NCBI GenBank assembly: GCA_963714795.1
Contig: CAVQPS010000010.1
Span: 1 to 64,000, forward strand
DNA length: 64,000 nt
DNA from: DATIXJ01 sp963714795
GTDB taxonomy: Bacteria; Bacteroidota; Ignavibacteria; UBA10030; SZUA-254
Direction of reading: 5' to 3'
Part shown: positions 1 to 9,686 of the stretch, in pieces
Numbering within the stretch: the first letter of the stretch is position 1
How the letters are laid out: the number at the start of each line of letters is the position of its first letter
Made by a program: the position numbers and the translations under genes
The notes under the pieces: model-generated
Seen by the model: only the letters and a program-made list of their open reading frames with translations
The model's database searches: none
What the model was told of the DNA's origin: nothing

Positions 1-2928
1 ATTCGATATTGCAATTGTTCCCCTTCCGCCTACTATACTGCTTGAACTTCCAAGAGTAATTAAACCGGCATACGTATCGGCACCGCCTGAATTCATTAAC
101 GCACCACCGCCACCCGGACCTGTTCCGTTTAATGTGAGAGGTTCGCTATAAGGCTCATTCCAACCGGCTAAATCCAATGCAGCACCGGCAGCAACAATAG
201 TTCCGCCTGCAGTGGTTCCTAAAGGACCTGCACTCGCCGAGGTAGCGTGGGCTCCAAATTTTATTACTCCCGCGTTGATATTTGTTAAGCCTGTATAAGT
301 ATTCTGTCCGGAAAGTGTCCATGTACCGGTTCCGTTTTTCGTAAGAGTACCCGTACCTGTTCCTATAATACTTGCTATATAGCTCGGGCTTGTTTGAGTA
401 CCGTCTAATGTAAGACCGAACCCGGAACCTGTTATTGTTCCGGCATTGGAAAAAGTCATCGGTCCATTATTTGCAACAATTGTACTTGAACTTCCAAGAG
501 TTAATAATCCACTGTAGGTGACACTGGTTGCAGAACTATTTGTAACCGCACCGGCACTTGAAACTCCAGTACCATTAATAGTTAATCCTTCAGCCGTACC
601 TAAAGTAAAACCATTCAGATCAAGCGTACCGCCTGATGAAACTACTGTTCCCGCCCCGGTCGTTCCTAACGGAGTATTCGTTGCCCCACCCGCCGCTCCG
701 AGTTTCAATGTCGCGCCGGAGTTTATTGTAGTCAATCCGGTATATGTACTCGATCCTGAAAGTGTCCAAGTACCGCCGCTTATTGTGACTGTTCCCGATG
801 TCGTTCCGATAATGCTTGCAACACTTCCACCACTTGTTCCGCCTAAAGTCAATCCAAACGTTGCGCCGGTAATTGTTCCGGCATTCGTTATTGCTATTGT
901 TCCTGTAGTACTTCCATTCGCAATGATACTGCTTGCACTGCCAAGCGTTATCAACCCGCTATAACCTACCGCTGTTGCCGAGCTATTAGTCAAAGCACCA
1001 CCACTGGAGATACCGGTTCCGTTTAACGTAAGCGGTTCAGCAGTTGAAAGTGTAAAGCCATTCAAATCTAAAACAGCTCCGCTTGTTACTGATGTTGCAC
1101 CGGCCGTAGTTCCAAGAGGACCATTCGTTCCGTCTCCGGTCGCTCCAAGAGCAAGTGTACCTGCATTGATTGTTACGGCACCGGTATATGTATTGTTACC
1201 GGACAAAACCATTGTTCCCGCACCGGCTTTGGTCACACCAAAAGTTGAACCGCTTATAATTCCACTCACAGTAAGATCAACAGCAGACGTACCATCATCT
1301 GCCACCGTAAAGTTGCGTGTTGCACCCAATGCTACTGGGCATGAAATTGTAGCGCCGCTCGTTCCCGTGGTGGCGTCGTTGATTGTAACATCTCCCCCGA
1401 GAGTTAGAGTACCCGTACCGGTAATTGACGATGCGGTTGTCGCACCACCATACATAACAAGACTGGTTGGCGATCCGAGGTTAAAAGTAGATAACGCAAG
1501 AGTTACACCCGCGTTAACGGTTAGTGTTCCATTGACCGTCAGACTTGCTGCTAATGTTTTTGTACCGGAACCTGATGCGGTCAAATTCCCATACGTTTCG
1601 CTCGTTACCGATTGTGTCGTACCTTCATAATTGACGGTTGAGGTGGCATTAAGAGTAACAGTGGTATAGTTTGTCGGAAAAGCATTCGTCCCACCGATAT
1701 TCAATGCCGCTCCTGCTGAAACAGAGAGAGTACCGCCCGATGCACTTCTGTTTAAGGTATTCGAACCTAAATCAAATGTACCGCTCGTGACACTGAGATT
1801 TCCATCCGGAGTTGCGTTCGCGGCCAGAGTGAGTGTTTGACCTGAAGTCATGCTCACCGTAACATTGTTGAGACCAGAGCCATTTAACTCACCTCCGGTT
1901 GATACTGAATTACCGGAATATGTAACATTGTAAACACCGGCACCTTGCGGTGTACCGGTCATGGTTCCACCACTCATATTGATGCTCGATGTTGTTGCCA
2001 TAGTAAGGTTGGTTCCTGCCGCAAATGTACCGGCAATGACACTTACCGTTCCTGCGTTAGCAATTGTTTTAGCGGCATCAAGAGTTACGGTAAAGCCGGG
2101 GTTGTCGATCGACAAAGTCCCCGTAAGATTGGTAGGCAAATTAGAACCGATATTTTGTGCCGCAGTTCCATCGTACGTGTAATTTGCAGCGACATTGAGA
2201 GTTTTCGTTGTAGTTTGGATCGTTCCTGTGCTATTGAGTCCATTCGTGTTTGCAGTTTTAAGTGTTGCACCGCTTGCAAGTGTATATCCGCCTGCACCGG
2301 TTACCGTATTCGTTCCGGCATTGTGAGTGCCGTTGACTGTAAGAGTGTTCGCGCCGACGGCAATGTTGCCACCGCTTTGAGTTAATGTTCCACTCACGGC
2401 AATGCTCATGCCGAGGGTGGTCGTTCCAGCAGTCGTAGTCAGATTGTTAAAGGTTGTAAAAATGGTTGTTGGAAGTGTATTGGTTGCAGTAAGAATGACT
2501 GTGCCTGTACCAGGAGTCCAAGTACCAATAAATGTGGCTGTGGCTGTGAACGACTGACAAATGAGAGTTCCACCATTCGTCATATTGATGCTACCTAAAC
2601 GAATGGCTGACATTCCCACTGTGACAACTCCTGACACCGTCACTTGAGAGGCCGAGTTAAACGCCAACGTTCCTGCACCTGTACCAGCAGTTGAACCGCC
2701 AAGCTGTACGCTTGCGCAGACAGCATTCGCAACGTCCACGGTGAGAGTCGCTCCACCATCCACTATAATTGCATCGGCAGACGAAGGCAATCCGCCCGTG
2801 CCTGACCCGCCAGTTAGTGCACTCCAATTTGTGTTTGCGCCAACGGTAATTGTCGCCGCCTTTGCTTCCGTCGCGCCAATGAACACAACAGCAAGAATAA
2901 TAATCGAAAAAAGTATTAACCTTTTCAT
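1..2928 (-). CDS. Giant secreted autotransporter-type beta-strand repeat protein, C-terminus outside window
   Basis: A single reading frame runs from ATG at 2928 to base 1 with no stop, checked codon by codon, so the gene is cut by the window edge after 976 codons. It starts with a signal peptide (MKRLILFSIIILAVV..., likely cleaved after AKA near residue 24). The rest is Gly/Thr/Ser/Ala/Asn-rich beta-helix sequence. From about residue 560 on, units of about 147-150 residues recur. Each holds a motif like GAGTMVLSGNNTYTGAVTIN, at about 1141-1239, 721-800 and 286-350, which matches the passenger-associated transport (PATR, autotransporter-associated beta-strand) repeat. A GGGGGA ribosome site lies just upstream of the ATG. 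The protein is probably an exported surface or adhesin-like protein; the secretion route is unknown because the C-terminus is missing. Confidence 0.9.
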   Translation of the reverse strand, partial: MKRLILFSIIILAVVFIGATEAKAATITVGANTNWSALTGGSGTGGLPSSADAIIVDGGATLTVDVANAVCASVQLGGSTAGTGAGTLAFNSASQVTVSGVVTVGMSAIRLGSINMTNGGTLICQSFTATATFIGTWTPGTGTVILTATNTLPTTIFTTFNNLTTTAGTTTLGMSIAVSGTLTQSGGNIAVGANTLTVNGTHNAGTNTVTGAGGYTLASGATLKTANTNGLNSTGTIQTTTKTLNVAANYTYDGTAAQNIGSNLPTNLTGTLSIDNPGFTVTLDAAKTIANAGTVSVIAGTFAAGTNLTMATTSSINMSGGTMTGTPQGAGVYNVTYSGNSVSTGGELNGSGLNNVTVSMTSGQTLTLAANATPDGNLSVTSGTFDLGSNTLNRSASGGTLSVSAGAALNIGGTNAFPTNYTTVTLNATSTVNYEGTTQSVTSETYGNLTASGSGTKTLAASLTVNGTLTVNAGVTLALSTFNLGSPTSLVMYGGATTASSITGTGTLTLGGDVTINDATTGTSGATISCPVALGATRNFTVADDGTSAVDLTVSGIISGSTFGVTKAGAGTMVLSGNNTYTGAVTINAGTLALGATGDGTNGPLGTTAGATSVTSGAVLDLNGFTLSTAEPLTLNGTGISSGGALTNSSATAVGYSGLITLGSASSIIANGSTTGTIAITNAGTITGATFGLTLGGTSGGSVASIIGTTSGTVTISGGTWTLSGSSTYTGLTTINSGATLKLGAAGGATNTPLGTTGAGTVVSSGGTLDLNGFTLGTAEGLTINGTGVSSAGAVTNSSATSVTYSGLLTLGSSSTIVANNGPMTFSNAGTITGSGFGLTLDGTQTSPSYIASIIGTGTGTLTKNGTGTWTLSGQNTYTGLTNINAGVIKFGAHATSASAGPLGTTAGGTIVAAGAALDLAGWNEPYSEPLTLNGTGPGGGGALMNSGGADTYAGLITLGSSSSIVGGRGTIAISN

Positions 2929-3677
2929 TTGTATCCCCCGTGAAAATGGTTGAATGGAAAATAAATATAATCGTTGGAATAATAAACGTTAAACAACACA
3001 CTGGTTGGTTTCAATAGGGAAAGTATCGTACTACGGAAAAACCGTATCAAGTTCATCGAGGCGTCAAATAATAGTGATTGGATCGTTCGAATGCGTGAAC
3101 ACGGCATTCAAAATAGTTTAGCATACTGTCAAAATAAAAATAATCAAACACGCGAAATGCCTTTCGAAATCATCATACAACAAATATTTTCAAGAACTAT
3201 ACTTGAAGATGTTAACCAAACTGAGAGGGACGGTTTTGAAAAAAAGTGGGAAGGCAATTGCGGATTGTTTCGAGGTCATTTCACCACAAAAAAAAGACCT
3301 TATCTCATCTCCTAACCTAAATCCACCTATCCTTGCGAGTCTGGGCTACATCTGACGCCCATGAATATCTAAAATTAAATGACATATACAAAACCAGACA
3401 TGACACAAATCAACATAGGATTGTTTCAGGCATCTGCAAAACGAGTTCTTTTTTCGTCAATCAGAAAAAATATGGTCAATAGCAATTACTTTGAGTCTTT
3501 TTGGTTGTTTCCCTGGATATGGATTTGGGGAATGATCTCTTTTACAATAAAAAAATCTCCGGTGCTAATTTATCGTGAATGATGGCATGGAGGGTTCCAC
3601 AGGGGCAAATTCACTTTGTATGTCTTTTTGCCACAAACAGATCCCGCTCTTGGAAAGAACAGGCAATATAATAGAAC
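2929..3677. other. Intergenic region with no recognisable gene
   Basis: About 750 bp lie between the repeat-protein start and the trxA terminator. The two short plus-strand frames here (around 3091-3315 and 3379-3582) have no recognisable motif, no good ribosome site and AT-rich low-complexity composition, so I do not call them. The segment next to 2929 must hold the promoter and 5' leader of the giant repeat protein. Confidence 0.5.
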
Positions 3678-3709
3678 AGCGAGACCGCTTCACAAAAAGC
3701 GATCTCGCT
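3678..3709 (-). terminator. Hairpin terminator downstream of trxA
   Basis: Arms 3678-3690 and 3697-3709 pair over 12 of 13 positions around a 6-base loop, just past the trxA stop. The tail on the minus strand is T-rich but not a clean T-run, so termination strength is uncertain. On the plus strand it is also followed by a T-rich stretch. Confidence 0.6.
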
Positions 3710-3729
3710 GTTTATGTATTCGTACAGTC

Positions 3730-4053
3730 TTAATTCAAATGCTGAGTGACTTTATCCACTAAATGGCGTTTCGGTACTGCTCCGACAATCTGTTCAATAA
3801 CCCTTCCTTCTTTGAAAATCAGCAGCGTCGGGATGCTCCGGATACCGTATTCCATCGCGGTACGCGGATTCGAATCCACATCCATTTTTGTCACTTTGAG
3901 TTTCCCGTCGTATTCGTTGGCAATTTCTTCAACAACCGGCGCAATCATTTTGCATGGCCCGCACCAGACTGCCCAGAAATCGACGAGCACCGGCTTATCG
4001 GAAGCAAGAACTTCCGCCTGAAAATTTGCATCATTTACGGTAATCGGCTTCAT
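3730..4053 (-). CDS. trxA: Thioredoxin
   Basis: This 107-residue protein has the usual thioredoxin length and the active site WCGPCK at about residues 30-35, followed by the family's conserved cis-proline segment (SIPTLLIF, near residue 74) and the glycine in VGAVPK. It is a cytoplasmic dithiol-disulfide oxidoreductase that passes electrons from thioredoxin reductase to target proteins. The ATG at 4053 has an AAAGGAA ribosome site a few bases upstream. It follows dnaE by 61 bp on the same strand and ends at a hairpin, so it may be read from its own promoter or at the end of the dnaE transcript. Confidence 0.97.
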   Translation of the reverse strand: MKPITVNDANFQAEVLASDKPVLVDFWAVWCGPCKMIAPVVEEIANEYDGKLKVTKMDVDSNPRTAMEYGIRSIPTLLIFKEGRVIEQIVGAVPKRHLVDKVTQHLN

Positions 4054-4114
4054 AGTTAAAATTCCTTTAGTATGATAATCTTATCGTCTCTTTAACAATA
4101 TACGAAAAAATAAT

Positions 4115-7100
4115 TTAATTTGAAAATTTTACGCTGTTGGAACCGAGCAGATCTTCCACTGCGGCGACAAATGCATCGCTCGCATCGACATTATATTTTG
4201 TCGACTGCAGACGGATCGGCTTTTCCTGTTCACGATTGATCAGCGTGAAAACACATGCGCATTTTCCTTTATGTTTTTCGGCAACTTTGCGCAACTCGCC
4301 GATCGTCTGCTCCTGTATCGCTTCCATATTGATCGAAAGAATGACGCTCCGCGTAAACCGTTCCCGCACGCGTTCCATCGCAAAAACTTCCTTCACCACG
4401 ATCCGCAACGAATCGCCGTTTTGTTCCGCATTGCCGCTCACCATCACCATCGCATCGGGAACGAGTATGTTCTGGCAGACTTTATACGCATCGGAAAAAA
4501 TAATGCACTCTCCTTTGCCGGTAAAATCCTGCAGAGTCGCGAATGCCATCATGTTTCCCTTTTTATCGATCTTCTTTTTGACGGCAGAGACGATACCGCC
4601 GGCGCGGACGAGCGTTCCGTTTTTGATGGCGGAAGGATTGCCGAATTGCGCTGTCGCAAAAGCCGACATTTCCAGCTCGTACCTCCGCAACGGGTGCCCG
4701 GAAACATAAAAGCCGAGAACCGATTTTTCGCGGGCAAGCTTATCCGCCCCAACCCATTCTTCAAATGCGGGCATCACCGGAAGCGATTCGGCAACTTTTG
4801 CGGCAGTTCCCCCTTCAAACAATGAGGATTGTCCCTGCGATGTTTCAACTTTTGAATTTTGTCCGAATTGAATCGCTTTCGGAATGCTTTCAAAAAGTTG
4901 CGCACGGTTCGGCAGGATACTGTCGAATGCGCCTGCCTGCACAAGTCCTTCGAGCGTTTTCTTGTTGACCAGACGCAAATCGACGCGGCGGCAAAAATCG
5001 AAAATATTGTTGAACGGTCCTTTTTCGGTACGCGATTGTATGATATTTTCCACGGCGCTGACGCCGACATTTTTGATCGCGCTCAAACCGAACCGGATTC
5101 CTTTCGGCTTGACGACGAACCGCACACTGCTTTCGTTGATGTCGGGCGGCAGAACGTCGATTTTCATCTTGCGGCATTCTTCGATCAACTGGACAACGTA
5201 ATCGGTGTCGCCGATCTCGGCTGAAATTGTCGCCGCCATGAATTCTGCCGGGTAGTGCGCTTTCAGATATCCCGTTTGATAGGCAAGCACGGAATAGGCG
5301 ACGCTGTGCGATTTGTTGAAACCGTACGATGCGAATTTTTCGATCATGTCGAAAATTTCGCCGGCAATTTTTTTCGAAAAACCACGCCCGACAGCACCGT
5401 CGATAAACTCGACCTTCTGTTTCGCCATCAGATTTTTGTCTTTTTTGCCCATGGCACGGCGCATGATGTCGGCTTTGGCGAGAGAAAGTCCGGCAACCTC
5501 GCTGGCAATTTTCATCACCTGCTCCTGATAGACGATGATGCCGTATGTTTCGCTGAGAATCTGTTCCAGCTTCGGATGGAGATATTCGATCTTTTGTGAA
5601 CCCTGTTTCCGCCGTATAAAATCGCCGATCATTTCCATCGGTCCGGGCCGGTACAACGCGTTCATCGCGACAAGGTCGTTAATGCTCGTCGGCTTCAGCT
5701 TGCGAAGCCAGTCCTGCATGCCGGTCGATTCAAATTGAAACACACCCGCCGTATGTGCCCTGGCAAATAGTTCGAATGTTGCCGGATCACTTTCGGGAAT
5801 TGCATCGAGATCCAGATCGACGTTATGATTTTGTTTGATGAGTGCAAGCGCATTTTCGATGACCGTCAATGTCCGAAGGCCGAGAAAATCCATTTTCAAC
5901 AGACCGATCTTTTCCAGATCGATCATGTTGTATTGCGTCATGACGTCGGTTTGATTCGTTTTATAAATCGGCACATAATCGGTCAACGGACCGGGAGCAA
6001 TGACGACGCCGGCGGCGTGCGTCGAAGAATTGCGGTTCATCCCTTCGAGTACGAGAGAAATTTCGATCAGCTCGCGGATTTTTTCGTCTTTACTCTCCTT
6101 TACCCATTTCAAATCGGGATTTGTTTCGAGGACTTCGGCAAGAGGCGTGACTTTCCCCTGGATAACGGGAATTTGTTTGGTGATCGATTCGGTCGTGCTG
6201 AGCGGAACACCGAGCACGCGGCCAACATCTTTCAGCACGGCACGGGTTGACAGCGTTCCAAACGTGATGATCTGCGAAACGGAATCTTCGCCGTATTTTT
6301 TCTTGACATACTCGATAACGGCTTCACGCTTGCTGTCCGAAAAATCGATGTCGATGTCGGGCATGCTGACGCGGTCAGGATTGAGAAAGCGTTCGAAAAG
6401 AAGATCGTATTTGAGCGGATCGACATTGGTAATGCCGAGGGCATACGACACCAAACTTCCCGCCGCGCTGCCGCGTCCCGGTCCGACCGCAACGCCCATC
6501 TTCCGCGCTTCGTTAATAAAATCCTGGGTGATCAAAAAATATCCTGCATATCCCATCCGGTTGATGACGCCAAGCTCATGATTCAAACGATGTTCGATGT
6601 CATCGGTAATCGTTGCATACCGGCGGCGCATTCCTTCATGAGCGAGGCGGCTGAGATATTCTTCCAGCGTTGAAACTCCGGCACCGGACGGAATGGGAAA
6701 TGCCGGCATGTACGGGGTTTTCGGTTCGATGGAATATTTTGTAATTTTTTCGGCAACTTCGAGCGTCGACGAAATCGCCTGGGGAAATTCACGGAACAAC
6801 GTGCACATTTCCGCAGCGCTCTTAAAATAAATCTGGTCGGTCTGGTACCGCAGTTGTTTGTAATCCGACGCGGCTTGCACGCTCGAATCGGGAATCATCA
6901 GCATCACATTATGAGCGATAGCATGATTCTGCTTGATGTAATGAACATCATTCGTCGCGATCAGCTTGATATCCAGCTCGCGGGCAAGCTTGGGCATTCC
7001 TTCCAGGATCGGTTTCTCTTTTTCGAGGCCATGATTTTGAATTTCGAGATAAAAATCATCACCAAAAACTTCTTTGAACATTGCCGCGGTTGTGCGCGCT

Positions 7101-7588
7101 GCGTCAAAATTGCCGGCAACGAGATGATGCGCAACGACACCGGAAGGACAGGCAGAAAGAGCGACAAGTCCTTCACGATATTGCCGTAACAGTTCCATGT
7201 CGATGCGCGGCTTATAGTAAAATCCTTCGGTGAAACCGAAGCTGCACAGTTTTGTGAGATTGTGATATCCGGTGATGTCTTTGGCAAGGAGAACGAGGTG
7301 ATGATAAATGCCGCGGCCACGGCCTTCTTTTATACTTTGTGTATTGACTTCCTTATCGAACCGCGAACCGTTCGTGACGATATACATTTCACAACCGATA
7401 ATCGGTTTAATACCTGCCTTCGTCGCTTTTTTATAGAATTCCACCGCACCGAACATCACACCGTGATCGGTCAGAGCGACGGCAGGCATTTTATTTTCGA
7501 CGGTCGACTGGATCAACCCGTCGATCGTTGCCGCGCCGTCGAGCAAACTGAAATGCGAATGATTATGAAGGTGAATAAATTCAGGCAT
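4115..7588 (-). CDS. dnaE: DNA polymerase III subunit alpha
   Basis: The 1157-residue protein is the replicative polymerase catalytic subunit (C-family). The N-terminal PHP domain begins with HLHNHSHFSLLDG. The palm domain carries the catalytic acidic motif PDIDIDFSD near residue 415 and a second one around MDFLGLRTL. A finger/tau-binding region, helix-hairpin-helix region and a C-terminal OB fold (ending near residue 1080) follow. The length is normal for DnaE1. There is no PolC-type exonuclease insertion. It is transcribed alone or with trxA downstream. Confidence 0.97.
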   Translation of the reverse strand: MPEFIHLHNHSHFSLLDGAATIDGLIQSTVENKMPAVALTDHGVMFGAVEFYKKATKAGIKPIIGCEMYIVTNGSRFDKEVNTQSIKEGRGRGIYHHLVLLAKDITGYHNLTKLCSFGFTEGFYYKPRIDMELLRQYREGLVALSACPSGVVAHHLVAGNFDAARTTAAMFKEVFGDDFYLEIQNHGLEKEKPILEGMPKLARELDIKLIATNDVHYIKQNHAIAHNVMLMIPDSSVQAASDYKQLRYQTDQIYFKSAAEMCTLFREFPQAISSTLEVAEKITKYSIEPKTPYMPAFPIPSGAGVSTLEEYLSRLAHEGMRRRYATITDDIEHRLNHELGVINRMGYAGYFLITQDFINEARKMGVAVGPGRGSAAGSLVSYALGITNVDPLKYDLLFERFLNPDRVSMPDIDIDFSDSKREAVIEYVKKKYGEDSVSQIITFGTLSTRAVLKDVGRVLGVPLSTTESITKQIPVIQGKVTPLAEVLETNPDLKWVKESKDEKIRELIEISLVLEGMNRNSSTHAAGVVIAPGPLTDYVPIYKTNQTDVMTQYNMIDLEKIGLLKMDFLGLRTLTVIENALALIKQNHNVDLDLDAIPESDPATFELFARAHTAGVFQFESTGMQDWLRKLKPTSINDLVAMNALYRPGPMEMIGDFIRRKQGSQKIEYLHPKLEQILSETYGIIVYQEQVMKIASEVAGLSLAKADIMRRAMGKKDKNLMAKQKVEFIDGAVGRGFSKKIAGEIFDMIEKFASYGFNKSHSVAYSVLAYQTGYLKAHYPAEFMAATISAEIGDTDYVVQLIEECRKMKIDVLPPDINESSVRFVVKPKGIRFGLSAIKNVGVSAVENIIQSRTEKGPFNNIFDFCRRVDLRLVNKKTLEGLVQAGAFDSILPNRAQLFESIPKAIQFGQNSKVETSQGQSSLFEGGTAAKVAESLPVMPAFEEWVGADKLAREKSVLGFYVSGHPLRRYELEMSAFATAQFGNPSAIKNGTLVRAGGIVSAVKKKIDKKGNMMAFATLQDFTGKGECIIFSDAYKVCQNILVPDAMVMVSGNAEQNGDSLRIVVKEVFAMERVRERFTRSVILSINMEAIQEQTIGELRKVAEKHKGKCACVFTLINREQEKPIRLQSTKYNVDASDAFVAAVEDLLGSNSVKFSN

Positions 7589-7690
7589 TGAACATCGTCA
7601 TGGGTTTGGGATGTATCAAAATAAAAAAATCCGAGAGACAAAACAATAAAAATCCAGGTAATGTCTCAGTTTGGAATGTTACTGCTTTTT

Positions 7691-7772
7691 CGACCCCTCC
7701 TATAATCCTCCCCTTATCAAGGGGAGGATGAATGTCCCCTCCTTAATAAGGAGGGGACTGCAGGGGAGGTCG
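7691..7772. repeat. Palindromic intergenic repeat with two perfect hairpins
   Basis: Between dnaE and proS lie two adjacent palindromes. Arms 7706-7715/7719-7728 are 10 bp perfect around a 3-base loop, and arms 7735-7744/7748-7757 are also 10 bp perfect around 3 bases. Both are built of CCCCTCC/GGAGGGG runs. The outer ends (CGACCCCTCC at 7691 and GGGGAGGTCG at 7763) are themselves imperfect inverted repeats. This layout resembles dispersed palindromic units or a small MITE; only one copy is in the window. Confidence 0.65.
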
Positions 7773-7860
7773 AATACGTGAAATAAAAAAAATGATGCAC
7801 TACGAAAATCCGAAATGCTTCTTACAAATCCGAACCGTTCATTCCTGATATGACCATGAA

Positions 7861-9555
7861 TTACGACTCGAGGTATTTCTCCACATACTTTACCGCACTG
7901 CCGATATCGAGAATCTCCCGGTTTCCGGTGCCACGATGTTTGATTTCGATTTTACCGTTCGAGACATTCTTCTCGCCGACAATGACCTGCAACGGCATAC
8001 CGAGAAGATCGGCATCTTTGAATTTGAAGCCCGGGCTGACGTCTTTCCGATCGTCATATAACACATCGATCAGCGATTCCTGCAGTTTTTCATAGAGATG
8101 TTCAGCCGTGCTCACGACTTTTTCATTATTGCCGTTCACCAAAACAAGATGAACATGATACGGCGCGACGTTTTTACTCCAGATGATGCCGTTATTATCA
8201 TGCGACTGCTCGATATGGCAGGCAAGAATGCGTTCAACACCGATGCCATAACTTCCCATAATAATCGGATGCTCTTTTCCCCCTTCATCAAGATAAAACG
8301 CGTGCAGGGCATCGGAATATTTCGTGCCAAGCTTGAAGATATGTCCCAATTCAATCGCGTTCACGACACGAAGAGCGGTATTGCATTTCGGGCACGGCTC
8401 TCCGGATTGTACGGTTCGCAAATCGTAAAAGCCGCCGATCTTCACATCACGCTGTAAATCGATATTGGTGAGATGATAATCGTTTTTATTCGCGCCGCTG
8501 ACAAGATTGTTCGCACCTTCGAGCCGTTTATCGGCAACGATCATAAATCCGGTCAGACCGATCGGTCCGATGGAACCGCCGTCGGCACCGGTCAGCGCTT
8601 TCAATTCATCCGGATGCGACGGGCGGAGATCGCTGCCCAATGCAGCTTGCAGTTTCGATTCGTTGAGCTGATCATTGCCCATCATCAAAATCAGGACCGG
8701 CGTTTTTTCTTTGATGTAGACAAGAGATTTTGCAAGCCGGGACTCGTCAATTTTTAAAAAATCCTTCAATTCGTCGATTGTCTTCACATTCGGTGTATGA
8801 ATTTCTTCCACCGGTTTATTTTCGGACAGACGCGGTACTTTTGTGACATTCGATGAAGCGACTTCGAGATTCGCCGCGTAGCCGCAGTTGTCGCACACGG
8901 CGCAGGTATCCTCTCCGGAACCCGATTCGATCATAAATTCCTGTGATGCACTTCCGCCCATCGCTCCGCTCGAAGCACCGACGATAAAAAATTTCAATCC
9001 TGCCCGTGTGAATATTTTCTTGTACGCTTCGGCATGAAGATCGTAGCTTGCATCCAGACCTTTCCATGTTGCATCGAGACTGTACGAATCTTTCATGAGA
9101 AACTGCCTGCCGCGGATGACGCCGGAGCGCGGTCTCGGTTCATTCCGGAATTTCGTTTGAATCTGGTACCAGATCTGCGGCATGTCGCGGTACGATTTGA
9201 TATGATTCTTCGCAATCGAGCAGATCACCTCTTCGTGTGTCGGCGCGAGAACGAGCGGACGATTTTTAACGTGAAACATCGTATCGCCGAATGCCTTCAC
9301 ACGGCCGGTTTCTTCCCACAACTCGACCGGATTCAGGGCGGGAAGGTGAAATTCCTGTCCGCCAATTGCATCCATTTCATCGCGTATAATTTCCATTACT
9401 TTTTTGATGGCGCGGTATCCCAGCGGTAAAAAAGAATAGATACCCGCTCCGAGCGGGCGGATCATACCGGCTCGCAGCATCAATTGATGGCTGGGCATCG
9501 TTGCATCCGAGGGAACTTCTTTCACCGTCGGGATAAAATTTTTACTGAGTCTCAT
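7861..9555 (-). CDS. proS: Prolyl-tRNA synthetase
   Basis: At 564 residues this is the bacterial-type class II ProRS, which charges tRNA-Pro. Class II motif 1 lies around residues 45-75, motif 2 around RNEPRPRSGVIRGRQF (about 137-152) and motif 3 near GSYGIGVERILACHIEQ (about 440). The central insertion is the YbaK-like editing domain that hydrolyses Ala-tRNA-Pro (about residues 225-390), and the C-terminal anticodon-binding domain follows. The start at 9555 (MRLSKNFIPTVKEVPSDA) matches the family N-terminus. It stands 36 bp downstream of tRNA-Arg on the same strand. Confidence 0.97.
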   Translation of the reverse strand: MRLSKNFIPTVKEVPSDATMPSHQLMLRAGMIRPLGAGIYSFLPLGYRAIKKVMEIIRDEMDAIGGQEFHLPALNPVELWEETGRVKAFGDTMFHVKNRPLVLAPTHEEVICSIAKNHIKSYRDMPQIWYQIQTKFRNEPRPRSGVIRGRQFLMKDSYSLDATWKGLDASYDLHAEAYKKIFTRAGLKFFIVGASSGAMGGSASQEFMIESGSGEDTCAVCDNCGYAANLEVASSNVTKVPRLSENKPVEEIHTPNVKTIDELKDFLKIDESRLAKSLVYIKEKTPVLILMMGNDQLNESKLQAALGSDLRPSHPDELKALTGADGGSIGPIGLTGFMIVADKRLEGANNLVSGANKNDYHLTNIDLQRDVKIGGFYDLRTVQSGEPCPKCNTALRVVNAIELGHIFKLGTKYSDALHAFYLDEGGKEHPIIMGSYGIGVERILACHIEQSHDNNGIIWSKNVAPYHVHLVLVNGNNEKVVSTAEHLYEKLQESLIDVLYDDRKDVSPGFKFKDADLLGMPLQVIVGEKNVSNGKIEIKHRGTGNREILDIGSAVKYVEKYLES

Positions 9556-9591
9556 TGTAAATGCTTATCTGGTTTTTTAAAAAATGTTTAT

Positions 9592-9669
9592 TGGTGCCCC
9601 TGAGAGGAGTCGAACCTCCGACCAACGGTTTAGGAAACCGCTGCTCTATCCATGCTGAGCTACAGGGGC
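9592..9669 (-). tRNA. tRNA-Arg (anticodon CCT)
   Basis: The minus strand folds into a full cloverleaf: acceptor GCCCCTG/CAGGGGC, D-arm GCTC/GAGC, anticodon stem GCGGT/ACCGT with loop TTCCTAA (anticodon CCT), a T-arm with TTCGACT, discriminator A and an encoded CCA. It is the attachment site of the adjoining integrative element. The 5' part (to about the T-arm) and the bases upstream lie inside the 65-bp direct repeat and are element-derived, while the 3' end is chromosomal. Confidence 0.96.
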
Positions 9670-9686
9670 AAGATAATTCATAAACT
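9614..9686. repeat. Left attachment repeat (within tRNA-Arg)
   Basis: Bases 9614-9678 are identical to 15759-15823; after one mismatch the match continues to 9686. The repeat covers the tRNA from the T-arm to its 5' end and 17 bp of upstream sequence. Left of 9614 the sequences diverge abruptly, which places the strand exchange at or within the T-arm-proximal part of the repeat. Confidence 0.93.

Noticed and set aside
518..2385. Several open frames of 70-150 residues on the plus strand and other minus frames inside the giant repeat gene
   Set aside because: They are low-complexity Pro/Val/Ala shadows of the repeat protein's Gly/Thr codons, with no ribosome sites; the minus-strand frame from 2928 is clearly the real one.
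3091..3582. Two short plus-strand frames upstream of the repeat protein
   Set aside because: No motif, no ribosome site and no similarity to anything recognisable; AT-rich chance frames.
4137..7591. Long plus-strand frames opposite dnaE
   Set aside because: They mirror the polymerase codons and have no domain of their own.
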